From JBDLSY01 sp043777895 (lineage in GTDB: Bacteria; Pseudomonadota; Gammaproteobacteria; Burkholderiales; Burkholderiaceae_C): DNA of 7,012 bases. A model generated the notes under the pieces. That model worked only from the letters and a program-made list of their open reading frames with translations, was not told where the DNA came from and did no database searches. Position 1 is the first letter of the stretch. Every line of letters begins with the position of its first letter. Below, one piece after another: positions 1 to 5,533 of the stretch. The translations under genes and the position numbers were made by a program. The stretch covers positions 1 through 7,012 of the forward strand of contig JAYWHD010000129.1 of NCBI GenBank assembly GCA_043777895.1, given 5' to 3'.

Positions 1-95
1 GTGGCGGAAAAAGAGTCGTACGACCAGTACACGGACAAGTGGCGAACACACCACACGATGCTCAACGACGCTGAAGAAAAAGGCAAGGCAGAGGG
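1..95 (+). repeat. Left arm of 95-bp inverted repeat (Rpn tail)
   Basis: Positions 1-95 match the reverse complement of 6916-7010 at 94 of 95 positions; the single difference is G at 18 versus C. Beyond position 95 the similarity falls sharply although the encoded proteins remain recognisably related. Confidence 0.95.
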
Positions 96-195
96 TAAAT
101 TGGAAATTGCAAAGTCCATGAGAGCAAAAGGTTTAGATGACGCTATGATTATGGATGTAACAGGTTTAAGTGCGGCTGATTTATCTAAATTGTAA
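1..195 (+). CDS. C-terminal tail of an Rpn-type (PD-(D/E)XK nuclease family) protein, 5' partial
   Basis: The window opens inside this gene, so only the last 64 residues are visible and the GTG at position 1 is probably an internal Val codon. The fragment has a charged Lys/Glu/Gly segment (EEKGKAEGK, about residues 25-33), a helical stretch (LEIAKSMRAKGLDD), then a small helix-turn-helix-like end (TGLSAADL). These tails are characteristic of recombination-promoting nuclease (Rpn/YhgA-like) proteins and related PD-(D/E)XK 'transposase' families, whose catalytic domain would lie upstream, outside the window. The first 95 bases are GC-richer than the rest and almost identical to the tail at the other end of the window. 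Compared with that copy, one KAEGE-type repeat unit is missing. The gene converges on hisS with an 8-bp gap. Family assignment rests on the tail alone, so nuclease activity cannot be judged. Confidence 0.65.
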   Translation: MAEKESYDQYTDKWRTHHTMLNDAEEKGKAEGKLEIAKSMRAKGLDDAMIMDVTGLSAADLSKL

Positions 196-206
196 CGGTA
201 CTGTTA
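193..206. terminator. Weak palindrome spanning two convergent stop codons
   Basis: TAACGGTACTGTTA is an imperfect palindrome that begins with the stop codon of the plus-strand Rpn tail (193-195) and ends with the complement of the hisS stop codon (204-206). On the plus strand it is followed by TAAATTTTT. Four base pairs, a G-U pair and a G-C pair enclose a two-base loop. It could be a weak shared terminator, but the stem is short and the call is tentative. Confidence 0.25.
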
Positions 207-1520
207 TAAATTTTTGTTGGGTGCTACACCTAAATACAACAATAAACTAGCTATATCTTGTAGCATCACTGTGTGCTGCTGCCCTGTTGCCATTGTTTTT
301 ATAGCGACTTGACCCGCTGCTAATTCGGTTTCACCAATAATTAAAGTATAGGCTACGCCACTGTCATTAGCCCGTTTTAACTGACTTTTAAAGCTACCAC
401 TTCCCGCGTTCATAATGCACGGAATACTTGCATCACGCAAGGTTTCGGCTAAATGAGTAGCGACTGGCAGAGTCCCAATGCCCGCGTGAACTAAGTAGAC
501 TAATGGGGTAAATAGGCCATCTGGTTGGTTTATTCCACGTGCTAATAAACTGTGTTGCCACACCAATATAACCCTTTCTATGCCTAAAGCGAAGCCACAC
601 GCAGGGGTGGATTTACCGCCTAATTGTTCAAATAAACCATCGTAACGCCCACCACCTGCAATGGTTAATTCCCCCCCCAATGCAGTAGTTACCCATTCAA
701 AGACGGTACGGTTATAGTAATCCATACCCCTGACTAAGCGAGGATTTATTGTATAAGCAATATGGGCTGCATCTAAGCTATTTTTGAACTGCTCAAAGTG
801 TGCTAAGCTTTTTTCACCTAAACAATCAATTAGTTTTGGTGCTGCATTAATTACGGTCTGCATGGCGGGATTTTTACTGTCTAATAAACGCAAAGGATTG
901 GTATATAAACGGCGTTTAGTCTCTTCATCGGCATTAATAATTTCTAAATGGTGTTCAAAATACTCAATTAAACGCGCACGATAAACAGTGCGTTCAGACG
1001 CATCACCAATACTATTAATCTGTAAAGTTGTATCTAATAAATCCAATCGTTGCCACAAGCGGGCTAGCATAATGATCTGTTCCGCTTCAACATCTGGCCC
1101 TTCAAACCCCATAGCCTCAACACTGACTTGGTGGAATTGACGGTAACGGCCTTTTTGCGGACGCTCATGACGGAACATTGCCCCCATAGTCCATACACGC
1201 TGTGGGGCATTGTATAACCAATTATGCTCAATCGCACTGCGTACCGTGCCAGCAGTCCCTTCAGGACGCAAGGTTAAGCGATCACCGTTTAAACTGTCAG
1301 TAAAACTATACATTTCTTTTTCAACAATGTCAGTGACTTCGCCCAAGCCACGTATAAACAAGCCTGTTGGCTCAACAATGGGTGTACGAATTAAACGATA
1401 CCCATAGCTACGCAATACATCGCGGACTATATCTTCAAATAATTCTTGTAAGGCAGACTCATCGGGCAGTAAGTCATTCATACCTTTTACGCCTTGGACT
1501 TTAGTTGGTTTTATCGTCAT
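204..1520 (-). CDS. hisS: Histidyl-tRNA synthetase
   Basis: This class II aminoacyl-tRNA synthetase charges tRNA-His with histidine in the cytoplasm, using ATP. The 438 residues are close to the usual length of about 420-430. Visible landmarks are the N-terminal GMNDLLPDES (13-22), class II motif 1 around RTPIVEPTGLF (45-55), and motif 2 FRHERPQKGRYRQFHQ (116-131) with its ATP-binding arginine. They continue with the histidine-specific signature LVRGMDYYNRTVFEW (262-276), GGGRYDGL (289-296) and motif 3 CGFALGIERV (308-317). A C-terminal anticodon-binding domain follows (about 335-430). The ATG at 1520 gives the family's normal N-terminus; no clear Shine-Dalgarno is seen. The gene is 177 bp downstream of ftsB, which is not the common hisS neighbourhood. 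It contains a run of eight G on the coding strand (678-671), read in frame through LGGE. Confidence 0.98.
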   Translation of the reverse strand: MTIKPTKVQGVKGMNDLLPDESALQELFEDIVRDVLRSYGYRLIRTPIVEPTGLFIRGLGEVTDIVEKEMYSFTDSLNGDRLTLRPEGTAGTVRSAIEHNWLYNAPQRVWTMGAMFRHERPQKGRYRQFHQVSVEAMGFEGPDVEAEQIIMLARLWQRLDLLDTTLQINSIGDASERTVYRARLIEYFEHHLEIINADEETKRRLYTNPLRLLDSKNPAMQTVINAAPKLIDCLGEKSLAHFEQFKNSLDAAHIAYTINPRLVRGMDYYNRTVFEWVTTALGGELTIAGGGRYDGLFEQLGGKSTPACGFALGIERVILVWQHSLLARGINQPDGLFTPLVYLVHAGIGTLPVATHLAETLRDASIPCIMNAGSGSFKSQLKRANDSGVAYTLIIGETELAAGQVAIKTMATGQQHTVMLQDIASLLLYLGVAPNKNL

Positions 1521-1697
1521 AAATAAATTTTTATAATTTTAAATACTACTTATATTATATAAGTACTACACATACCATACATACCATACATATTATACGT
1601 ACTATACATAGCATATAATATAAATATTATATATACTGTACGCAGTATACATGTAATACATATTATCTAGATACTATTTGAATAGTAGTTTTATTTT
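1521..1697. other. AT-rich low-complexity spacer between ftsB and hisS
   Basis: I see no gene here. Most of it is TATA/ACATA-like low-complexity sequence. It contains a 9-bp tandem duplication (1571-1588). A hairpin at 1632-1649 has 7-bp arms TATACTG/CAGTATA around TACG. A second one at 1672-1687 (TACTATT, TG, AATAGTA) is followed on the plus strand by a T-rich tract that runs into the ftsB stop codon. In the direction of hisS transcription neither hairpin is followed by a T tract, so a terminator after ftsB is not supported. The hisS promoter is probably here, but several TATA-like sequences compete and none has a convincing -35. Confidence 0.6.
1571..1592. repeat. 9-bp tandem repeat, CATACCATA x2 plus partial
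   Basis: CATACCATA occurs at 1571-1579 and again at 1580-1588, followed by a partial CATA. It lies in the leader region of hisS, about 50-70 bp upstream of its start codon. Confidence 0.85.
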
Positions 1698-2015
1698 TTA
1701 TTTTTGCACGAACTGTACAAATAACTCATCTGTTTTAAGCATACCTAACTTATAACGGGCTCTTTCTTCTATAGCAGCCTGCCCACGGCCTTGATCGGAT
1801 AACTCGTCCACATCAGCTTTTAATTGTGCATTATTCAGTTGCTGTTCAGCAACGGCTTGTTGCAGATGTGCTAATTCAACTTGCTGTTGCCACACACTAA
1901 GCCAACCACCTTTTATAAACCAAGCAGGAATTTGTAAGCTTAATATTAATACAAGCAAAAAAATAAAATATTTTCTTTGCTTAAAATATTTTAGTATAGA
2001 CATTAATACATGCAT
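1698..2015 (-). CDS. ftsB: Cell division protein FtsB (septum formation initiator family)
   Basis: FtsB is a small bitopic inner-membrane protein that forms the FtsQ-FtsB-FtsL complex and helps activate septal peptidoglycan synthesis. The 105 residues match the family (E. coli FtsB is about 103). They show a short basic cytoplasmic N-terminus (KYFKQRKY, 9-16), one transmembrane segment (about 17-34) and a periplasmic coiled coil rich in Leu and Gln (about 42-76). The conserved distal motif EERARYKLGM (83-92) follows, with its usual TDELF. Position directly downstream of eno is the classical gammaproteobacterial arrangement and supports the call. Two starts are possible, ATG at 2015 or at 2003 (removing MHVL). 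Neither has a clear Shine-Dalgarno, so the start is uncertain by four residues. A triplicated 8-bp repeat and a candidate promoter lie upstream. Confidence 0.93.
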   Translation of the reverse strand: MHVLMSILKYFKQRKYFIFLLVLILSLQIPAWFIKGGWLSVWQQQVELAHLQQAVAEQQLNNAQLKADVDELSDQGRGQAAIEERARYKLGMLKTDELFVQFVQK

Positions 2016-2020
2016 TAGGT

Positions 2021-2044
2021 TTTAGTGGTTTAGTGGTTTAGTGT
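2021..2044. repeat. 8-bp tandem repeat x3 ahead of ftsB
   Basis: TTTAGTGG occurs at 2021-2028 and 2029-2036, then TTTAGTGT at 2037-2044. On the coding strand this is a CCACTAAA-type repeat ending 5 bp before the upstream ftsB start codon, where a ribosome binding site would be expected. Confidence 0.9.
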
Positions 2045-2070
2045 GTCAATGACAATAGCAATAGCAATTG

Positions 2071-2097
2071 ATTATATTAACCCGTTATTTATATCAA
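2071..2097 (-). promoter_or_regulatory. Candidate sigma-70 promoter for ftsB
   Basis: On the minus strand a TTGATA -35-like hexamer (2097-2092) is separated by 15 bp from a perfect TATAAT -10 (2076-2071). The spacer is shorter than the preferred 17 bp. It lies in the 106-bp eno-ftsB gap, about 55 bp before the ftsB start, so ftsB may have its own promoter as well as read-through from eno. Confidence 0.4.
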
Positions 2098-2119
2098 TAT
2101 TGACTTAAGTTTGACTTAA
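2094..2119. repeat. Palindrome and short repeats just after eno
   Basis: TCAATATTGA (2094-2103) is a perfect palindrome. TTGACTTAA occurs twice (2100-2108 and 2111-2119), and TTAAGT/ACTTAA (2105-2110, 2114-2119) can form a 6-bp stem directly after the eno stop codon. No T tract follows in the eno direction, so this is not a standard intrinsic terminator. Confidence 0.45.
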
Positions 2120-2121
2120 AT

Positions 2122-3414
2122 TTAAAGTGAATGGCGTAAATTGTAAAACGCACTACGCCCAGGATAATGAGCAACCTGGGCTAAATCTTCTTCAATACGC
2201 AATAACTGATTATACTTTGCCATACGGTCACTACGCGATAAACTACCCGTTTTAATTTGCATTGCATTTGTTCCAACGGCAATATCAGCAATGGTACTGT
2301 CTTCAGTTTCACCGCTTCTATGGCTAATTACGGCAGTATATCCCGCACGCTTTGCCATTTCAATGGCCGCAAAGGTTTCAGTTAAAGTACCAATTTGATT
2401 AATTTTGATTAAAATTGAATTTGCAATGCCTTTTTCAATGCCTTCTTTGAGAATTTTAGTATTAGTTACAAATAAATCATCGCCTATAATTTGTACTGTT
2501 TTACCTAAGGCATCAGTTAATAATGTCCAGCCCGCCCAGTCGCCTTCTGCCATACCATCTTCAATTGATATAATGGGATATGCATCAACTAACTTACTTA
2601 AATAGCCCGTAAACTCTTGGCTGGTCAAACTTAAACCTTCACCTGGTAATACATATTGATTGTCTTTATAAAATTCACTGGCGGCACAGTCTAAAGCTAA
2701 GACTACATTTTCGCCAGCTTTATAACCCGCTTGCTCAATGGCTACCATAATAGTATCTAAACATTCCACACTAGATGCAAAATTAGGGGCAAAACCACCT
2801 TCATCACCGACAGCGGTACTCATACCTTTATCGGCAATAATTTTCTTTAAAGTATGAAAAATTTCTGCCCCACAACGCAGAGCTTCTTTAAAGCTTGCAG
2901 CTCCAATCGGAATAATCATAAACTCTTGGAAAGACAAGCCATTATTGGCATGTTCACCGCCATTAACAATATTCATCATCGGCACAGGCAAACTCATAGC
3001 CGCACTGCCACCAAAATAACGATACAAAGGCAGCCCTGCTTCTTGTGCCGCTGCACGGGCGACTGCCATACTGACTGCTAAAGTCGCATTAGCACCCAAT
3101 CGGGCTTTATTGTCCGTACCATCTAAATCAATCATGGTTTTGTCAATCATCGCTTGCTGACTGGCCTCTAAACCCAATAAAGCTTCGGCAATTTCAGTAT
3201 TTACAAATTCCACTGCTTTTAACACACCTTTACCCATATAACGGGTTTTATCACCATCGCGTAATTCAATGGCTTCGCGTGAGCCCGTTGAAGCACCACT
3301 GGGAACAGCTGCACGTCCCATTACACCTGATTCTAATAACACATCACATTCAACAGTTGGGTTGCCACGTGAATCTAAAATTTCGCGGGCAATAATATCA
3401 ATAATGGCTGACAT
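2122..3414 (-). CDS. eno: Enolase (phosphopyruvate hydratase)
   Basis: Enolase interconverts 2-phosphoglycerate and phosphoenolpyruvate in glycolysis and gluconeogenesis, with Mg2+; in Gammaproteobacteria it can also join the RNA degradosome. The start chosen is ATG at 3414, giving 430 residues beginning MSAIIDIIARE. AGGAA lies 6 bp upstream, whereas the in-frame TTG at 3420 would sit directly against that site. Numbered from this start, visible active-site elements are His155 in GGEHANN and the proton-transfer Glu205 in GDEGGF. Metal ligands are Asp242 (LALDCA), Glu285 (SIEDG) and Asp312 (GDDLF). The catalytic Lys337 lies in LIKINQIGTLTET, and SHRSGETEDSTIADIAVG (364-381) is the family signature. 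All expected residues are present, so the gene looks functional. ftsB follows in the same direction. A partial copy of its 5' end lies at 5455-5533. Confidence 0.98.
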   Translation of the reverse strand: MSAIIDIIAREILDSRGNPTVECDVLLESGVMGRAAVPSGASTGSREAIELRDGDKTRYMGKGVLKAVEFVNTEIAEALLGLEASQQAMIDKTMIDLDGTDNKARLGANATLAVSMAVARAAAQEAGLPLYRYFGGSAAMSLPVPMMNIVNGGEHANNGLSFQEFMIIPIGAASFKEALRCGAEIFHTLKKIIADKGMSTAVGDEGGFAPNFASSVECLDTIMVAIEQAGYKAGENVVLALDCAASEFYKDNQYVLPGEGLSLTSQEFTGYLSKLVDAYPIISIEDGMAEGDWAGWTLLTDALGKTVQIIGDDLFVTNTKILKEGIEKGIANSILIKINQIGTLTETFAAIEMAKRAGYTAVISHRSGETEDSTIADIAVGTNAMQIKTGSLSRSDRMAKYNQLLRIEEDLAQVAHYPGRSAFYNLRHSL

Positions 3415-3463
3415 AAACAATTCCTAAGTTACAGTTAAAAAATATATTAAGGATAAAGATTAA
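3385..3463 (-). repeat. Eno 5' region, copy A (attached to the intact gene)
   Basis: This stretch covers the first ten eno codons, the ribosome binding site and the proximal leader. It matches 5455-5533 in the same orientation at 74 of 79 positions without gaps. The differences, at 3394, 3399, 3402, 3422 and 3452, are all transitions. Weaker gapped similarity continues about 10-15 bp further into the eno coding sequence. Confidence 0.95.
3421..3425 (-). promoter_or_regulatory. Ribosome binding site deciding the eno start
   Basis: AGGAA on the minus strand is followed by six bases (TTGTTT) and then ATG at 3414. This spacing fits translation from the ATG and argues against the TTG at 3420. The equivalent site in the second eno 5' copy reads AGGGA (5495-5491). 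Confidence 0.75.
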
Positions 3464-3476
3464 GGATAAAGATTAA
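3451..3476. repeat. 13-bp perfect tandem repeat in the eno leader
   Basis: GGATAAAGATTAA occurs at 3451-3463 and again at 3464-3476, about 40-60 bp upstream of the eno start. In the second eno 5' copy only one unit (GAATAAAGATTAA, 5521-5533) and a 7-bp remnant (5534-5540) are present. Upstream of the repeat (3477-3533) is AT-rich leader sequence in which a weak TTGAAA-like -35 (3497-3492) has no convincing partner -10. Confidence 0.9.
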
Positions 3477-3533
3477 ACGTTAATAATATAATTTCAAGAA
3501 GATAGCTATTTATCAATGACTTATTTTACTCTT

Positions 3534-3728
3534 TCACCACTCTTTTCTGCTCAAAACAGTGTCATAAAGTCCAATGTCTTGTTTTTCATGTATGCTAATT
3601 CCAGTGTATTTTAAACTCACATCCTCGTAACGCTTAAATTTATAAATAGCATCATTCATTAAAGCTGCATTAAAAATACCTAAACTTTCTAATAATTCAA
3701 AGTCTTTAATTAATACACCCGTTACTTG
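3534..3728 (-). pseudogene. 64-codon C-terminal remnant of an unrecognised protein
   Basis: An uninterrupted minus-strand frame runs from just after a TAA (3731-3729) to a TGA stop at 3536-3534. It encodes 64 residues with protein-like composition, including KDFELLESLGIF, YKFKRYEDVSLKY and HEKQDIGLYDTVLS, ending in RKEW. There is no start codon at its beginning; the only internal ATG would leave 41 residues. It is therefore most likely the 3' end of a truncated gene. It begins 19 bp after the methyltransferase stop codon, in the same direction, and lies between the restriction-modification pair and the eno leader. It may be debris carried with the cassette or a remnant of a former eno neighbour. 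I do not recognise the family and assign no function. Confidence 0.5.
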
Positions 3729-3747
3729 TTATTTATGATAAATAATT

Positions 3748-4689
3748 TTAATTAAAATTTAAGGTATTTTGTTCTGGTAAAATATCAGTTAATTTATTAT
3801 TTACATTTATATTATTATTTTTCTCAATATTTGGGCTTGTATTTTCAATGTTTAAAATAAAATTTTTTTTAAATTTACCAGTATTACTACCTTCTAATTT
3901 TCGTTCTGAAAAAGTTTTAATTACTTTATGTTTATTAATTTCTTCATCTGAAACATTTTTTTCAGATTGATAATTATCTAGCCGTTGATATGCATTAGCA
4001 ATATACTCTTCAGAAATATCAATACCTATAAATTTTTTATTTAATAATTTTGCTGCAACTAAAGTAGTGCCACTGCCAGAATAAGGGTCTATCACAATAC
4101 CATCGGCTTCATTTAGAATAGAATGTATAACTCTAGTGGGTAAAGGTAAAGGAAAAGGAGCGGGGTGATTGTTTTTTCTTTCAGGCGGAAAACGCCAAAT
4201 AGACGTTAATAAAGCGTGTTTAGAGTGTAGTTCAATACCAATATTATGATTGTTAATCGGTTTATATAACCAATATATGCGTTCATCAATTTGCCAAAAA
4301 CGCCAACCACGAATATTAGCAGCAATCATTCTATCCCAAATAATCTCTTGACGAATTAACCATTTTGTTTTTGAAAGCCAAGCCATTGGGTGTAGCATAA
4401 TACCCATATCCCAGCGGGTTTTATGATTGTAAAAAAATGATCCTCCAGGCTTAATAATTCTATACAATTCATTTAAAACAGCTATTTGTTCATCTTGATA
4501 ATCTGATTCTGACTTTTTGTCAGTGACTGCATTATATAAAACATTTTTAACTAACCAGCCTTTTTGTTTTTCACCTTTGTTATAAGGTGGTGAAGTAATA
4601 CCCAAATCAATACTATCTGATAGTAATGTTTTAAGCTGCTCTAAGGTATCACCTAATAGTATTTTATTTTCAAAAAGTAAATTTTCCAT
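3748..4689 (-). CDS. Beta-class DNA methyltransferase, probable Type II modification enzyme
   Basis: The 313-residue protein has the permuted motif order of beta-class amino-methyltransferases. Catalytic motif IV, TSPPYN, is N-terminal (32-37). The S-adenosylmethionine-binding motif I, DPYSGSGTT (201-209), follows, preceded by HPAPFPLPLP (175-184) and followed by FIGIDISEEYI (220-230). SPPY is commonly found in N4-cytosine methyltransferases, though N6-adenine specificity is not excluded. Between motifs IV and I lies the variable region (about 100-165) expected to read the target site. After about residue 240 an Asn/Lys-rich, low-complexity tail of some 70 residues follows, longer than the catalytic core needs. 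The start lies 20 bp after the stop of the probable restriction gene, with no clear Shine-Dalgarno, so translation may be coupled. The likely role is protecting host DNA from the adjacent endonuclease. The region is more AT-rich than eno, consistent with acquisition by transfer. Confidence 0.88.
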   Translation of the reverse strand: MENLLFENKILLGDTLEQLKTLLSDSIDLGITSPPYNKGEKQKGWLVKNVLYNAVTDKKSESDYQDEQIAVLNELYRIIKPGGSFFYNHKTRWDMGIMLHPMAWLSKTKWLIRQEIIWDRMIAANIRGWRFWQIDERIYWLYKPINNHNIGIELHSKHALLTSIWRFPPERKNNHPAPFPLPLPTRVIHSILNEADGIVIDPYSGSGTTLVAAKLLNKKFIGIDISEEYIANAYQRLDNYQSEKNVSDEEINKHKVIKTFSERKLEGSNTGKFKKNFILNIENTSPNIEKNNNINVNNKLTDILPEQNTLNFN

Positions 4690-4690
4690 T

Positions 4691-4717
4691 ATTATTCTGA
4701 TTATTCTGATTATTCTG
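4691..4717. repeat. 9-bp perfect tandem repeat x3 at the endonuclease-methyltransferase junction
   Basis: ATTATTCTG is repeated exactly three times on the plus strand (4691-4699, 4700-4708, 4709-4717), which reads CAGAATAAT on the coding strand. The repeat contains the last codons and stop of the upstream gene and fills the whole intergenic gap almost to the methyltransferase ATG. No purine-rich ribosome binding site is visible in it. Confidence 0.92.
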
Positions 4718-5354
4718 CTAATAAATAGGAAATAAATTTTTTATTAAAATATTTGGCATTAATTTTAATTGAATTTAAATTACTATATATTACTTTTAAG
4801 GAAGCACATTGCTCATAATGTGAAAAATTAAAAGTAGCTGAACGTAAATAAGGACCTTTTATTTTTGTAAGCTCACTGGCTAATCTCTCATAAATTGCTG
4901 AAAAAGGAAATTCTAAAATATACTGAAGTTCGCCATCAATAAAACCACTACACAATAAATTTAGGTTAGCTTGTGCATCTTTTTCTAAACGTTTAACAGT
5001 ATAGTCATTAAAGCCCCCTTCGGCGTTTAATTTTGCTTTTGTTTTCCTTGTGTCATACCCTTCAGTTTGAATATTTTTTGGTTTAGCCTCACAATTTAAT
5101 GCAACACCCCCAATAGCGTTAGTATGCTTGTATCCGTTGTAGCCTAATTTTTTAGCACTGTGCGTATACCCTGCAATAGATACTGTTACAAACTCCCGTA
5201 AACTAGAAGAGTTTTTATCATTCATATAAGCAGTTAGTAAATCAGATAGACAAGCAATTAGATTGTCTTTAGATTTATTAAGTAATAACTGACTTAATTC
5301 AATATGCGATTTAGTTGCATAATAAGTAACTATTTGTTGTAAGTCTTGATTCAT
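4710..5354 (-). CDS. Probable Type II restriction endonuclease, unassigned specificity
   Basis: The 214-residue protein directly precedes the SPPY methyltransferase gene on the same strand, 20 bp apart, which is the usual arrangement for a Type II restriction-modification pair. No membrane segment or signal peptide is visible. A CEAKPKN segment (88-94) contains Glu-Ala-Lys, which could be the (D/E)XK half of a PD-(D/E)XK nuclease site. GGFNDYT (113-119) and ILEFPF (146-151) are other features that look structured and conserved. I do not recognise a specific restriction enzyme family, and the catalytic assignment is inference. The start at 5354 has no Shine-Dalgarno. With the endonuclease gene first in the operon, expression timing must be controlled in some other way. 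An alternative is an accessory or regulatory protein of the modification gene, but the size and context favour a nuclease. Confidence 0.6.
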   Translation of the reverse strand: MNQDLQQIVTYYATKSHIELSQLLLNKSKDNLIACLSDLLTAYMNDKNSSSLREFVTVSIAGYTHSAKKLGYNGYKHTNAIGGVALNCEAKPKNIQTEGYDTRKTKAKLNAEGGFNDYTVKRLEKDAQANLNLLCSGFIDGELQYILEFPFSAIYERLASELTKIKGPYLRSATFNFSHYEQCASLKVIYSNLNSIKINAKYFNKKFISYLLAE

Positions 5355-5443
5355 TTTTTAAGATTAATATATAGTTATATATAATTGTATAAGTTATTAT
5401 TTTGGTATTGCTGCTTTAGCATGGTTAAGGTATAAATTTCTAA
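5355..5443. other. AT-rich leader of the restriction-modification pair
   Basis: No gene is seen. The stretch near 5365-5395 is made of TATA-like words, so a promoter for the leftward pair is plausible but no hexamer pair stands out. The right part may be very diverged eno coding sequence continuing from the neighbouring eno relic, but the similarity is too gapped to be sure. Confidence 0.35.
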
Positions 5444-5454
5444 GAAAATTTTCA

Positions 5455-5533
5455 GCGGGCAATGATATTAACAATGGCTGACATAAACAATCCCTAAGTT
5501 ACAGTTAAAAAATATATTAAGAATAAAGATTAA
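5455..5533 (-). pseudogene. Eno 5' region, copy B (decayed duplicate)
   Basis: This is a direct repeat of 3385-3463, covering eno leader, ribosome binding site and start. It retains ATG at 5484 with AGGGA upstream. The frame reads MSAIVNIIAR and then meets TGA (5454-5452), compared with MSAIIDIIARE in the intact gene; the change arises from a small insertion after the tenth codon. Weaker similarity reaches to about 5444. On the other side a 7-bp remnant (5534-5540) of the second 13-bp leader repeat directly abuts the insertion sequence. The rest of eno is absent: the sequence runs into the leader of the restriction gene instead. It could be one half of a long target duplication made when the cassette inserted, or the stub of a second eno. 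Whether its leader now drives the cassette is unknown. Confidence 0.85.

Noticed and set aside
671..678. Run of eight C (eight G on the hisS coding strand) as a phase-variation tract
   Set aside because: It is read in frame through LGGE in an intact essential gene. A length change would abolish the protein, so regulated switching is unlikely; it may only be a sequencing or slippage hot spot.
784..984. Plus-strand frames antisense to hisS (also 1210-1407) and to eno (2405-2605, 2854-3081)
   Set aside because: They lie wholly inside well-supported genes on the other strand and show no independent coding signal.
1571..1592. CRISPR-like repetition in the spacer before hisS
   Set aside because: The repeats are 9 bp and directly tandem, with no spacers and no cas genes in the window.
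2105..2119. Hairpin after eno as an intrinsic terminator
   Set aside because: Only six A/T-rich pairs and no T tract in the direction of eno transcription; ftsB follows in the same direction.
3415..3420. TTG at 3420 as the eno start, adding two residues
   Set aside because: The AGGAA site would abut the TTG directly, while the ATG at 3414 has normal spacing and gives the family's usual N-terminus.
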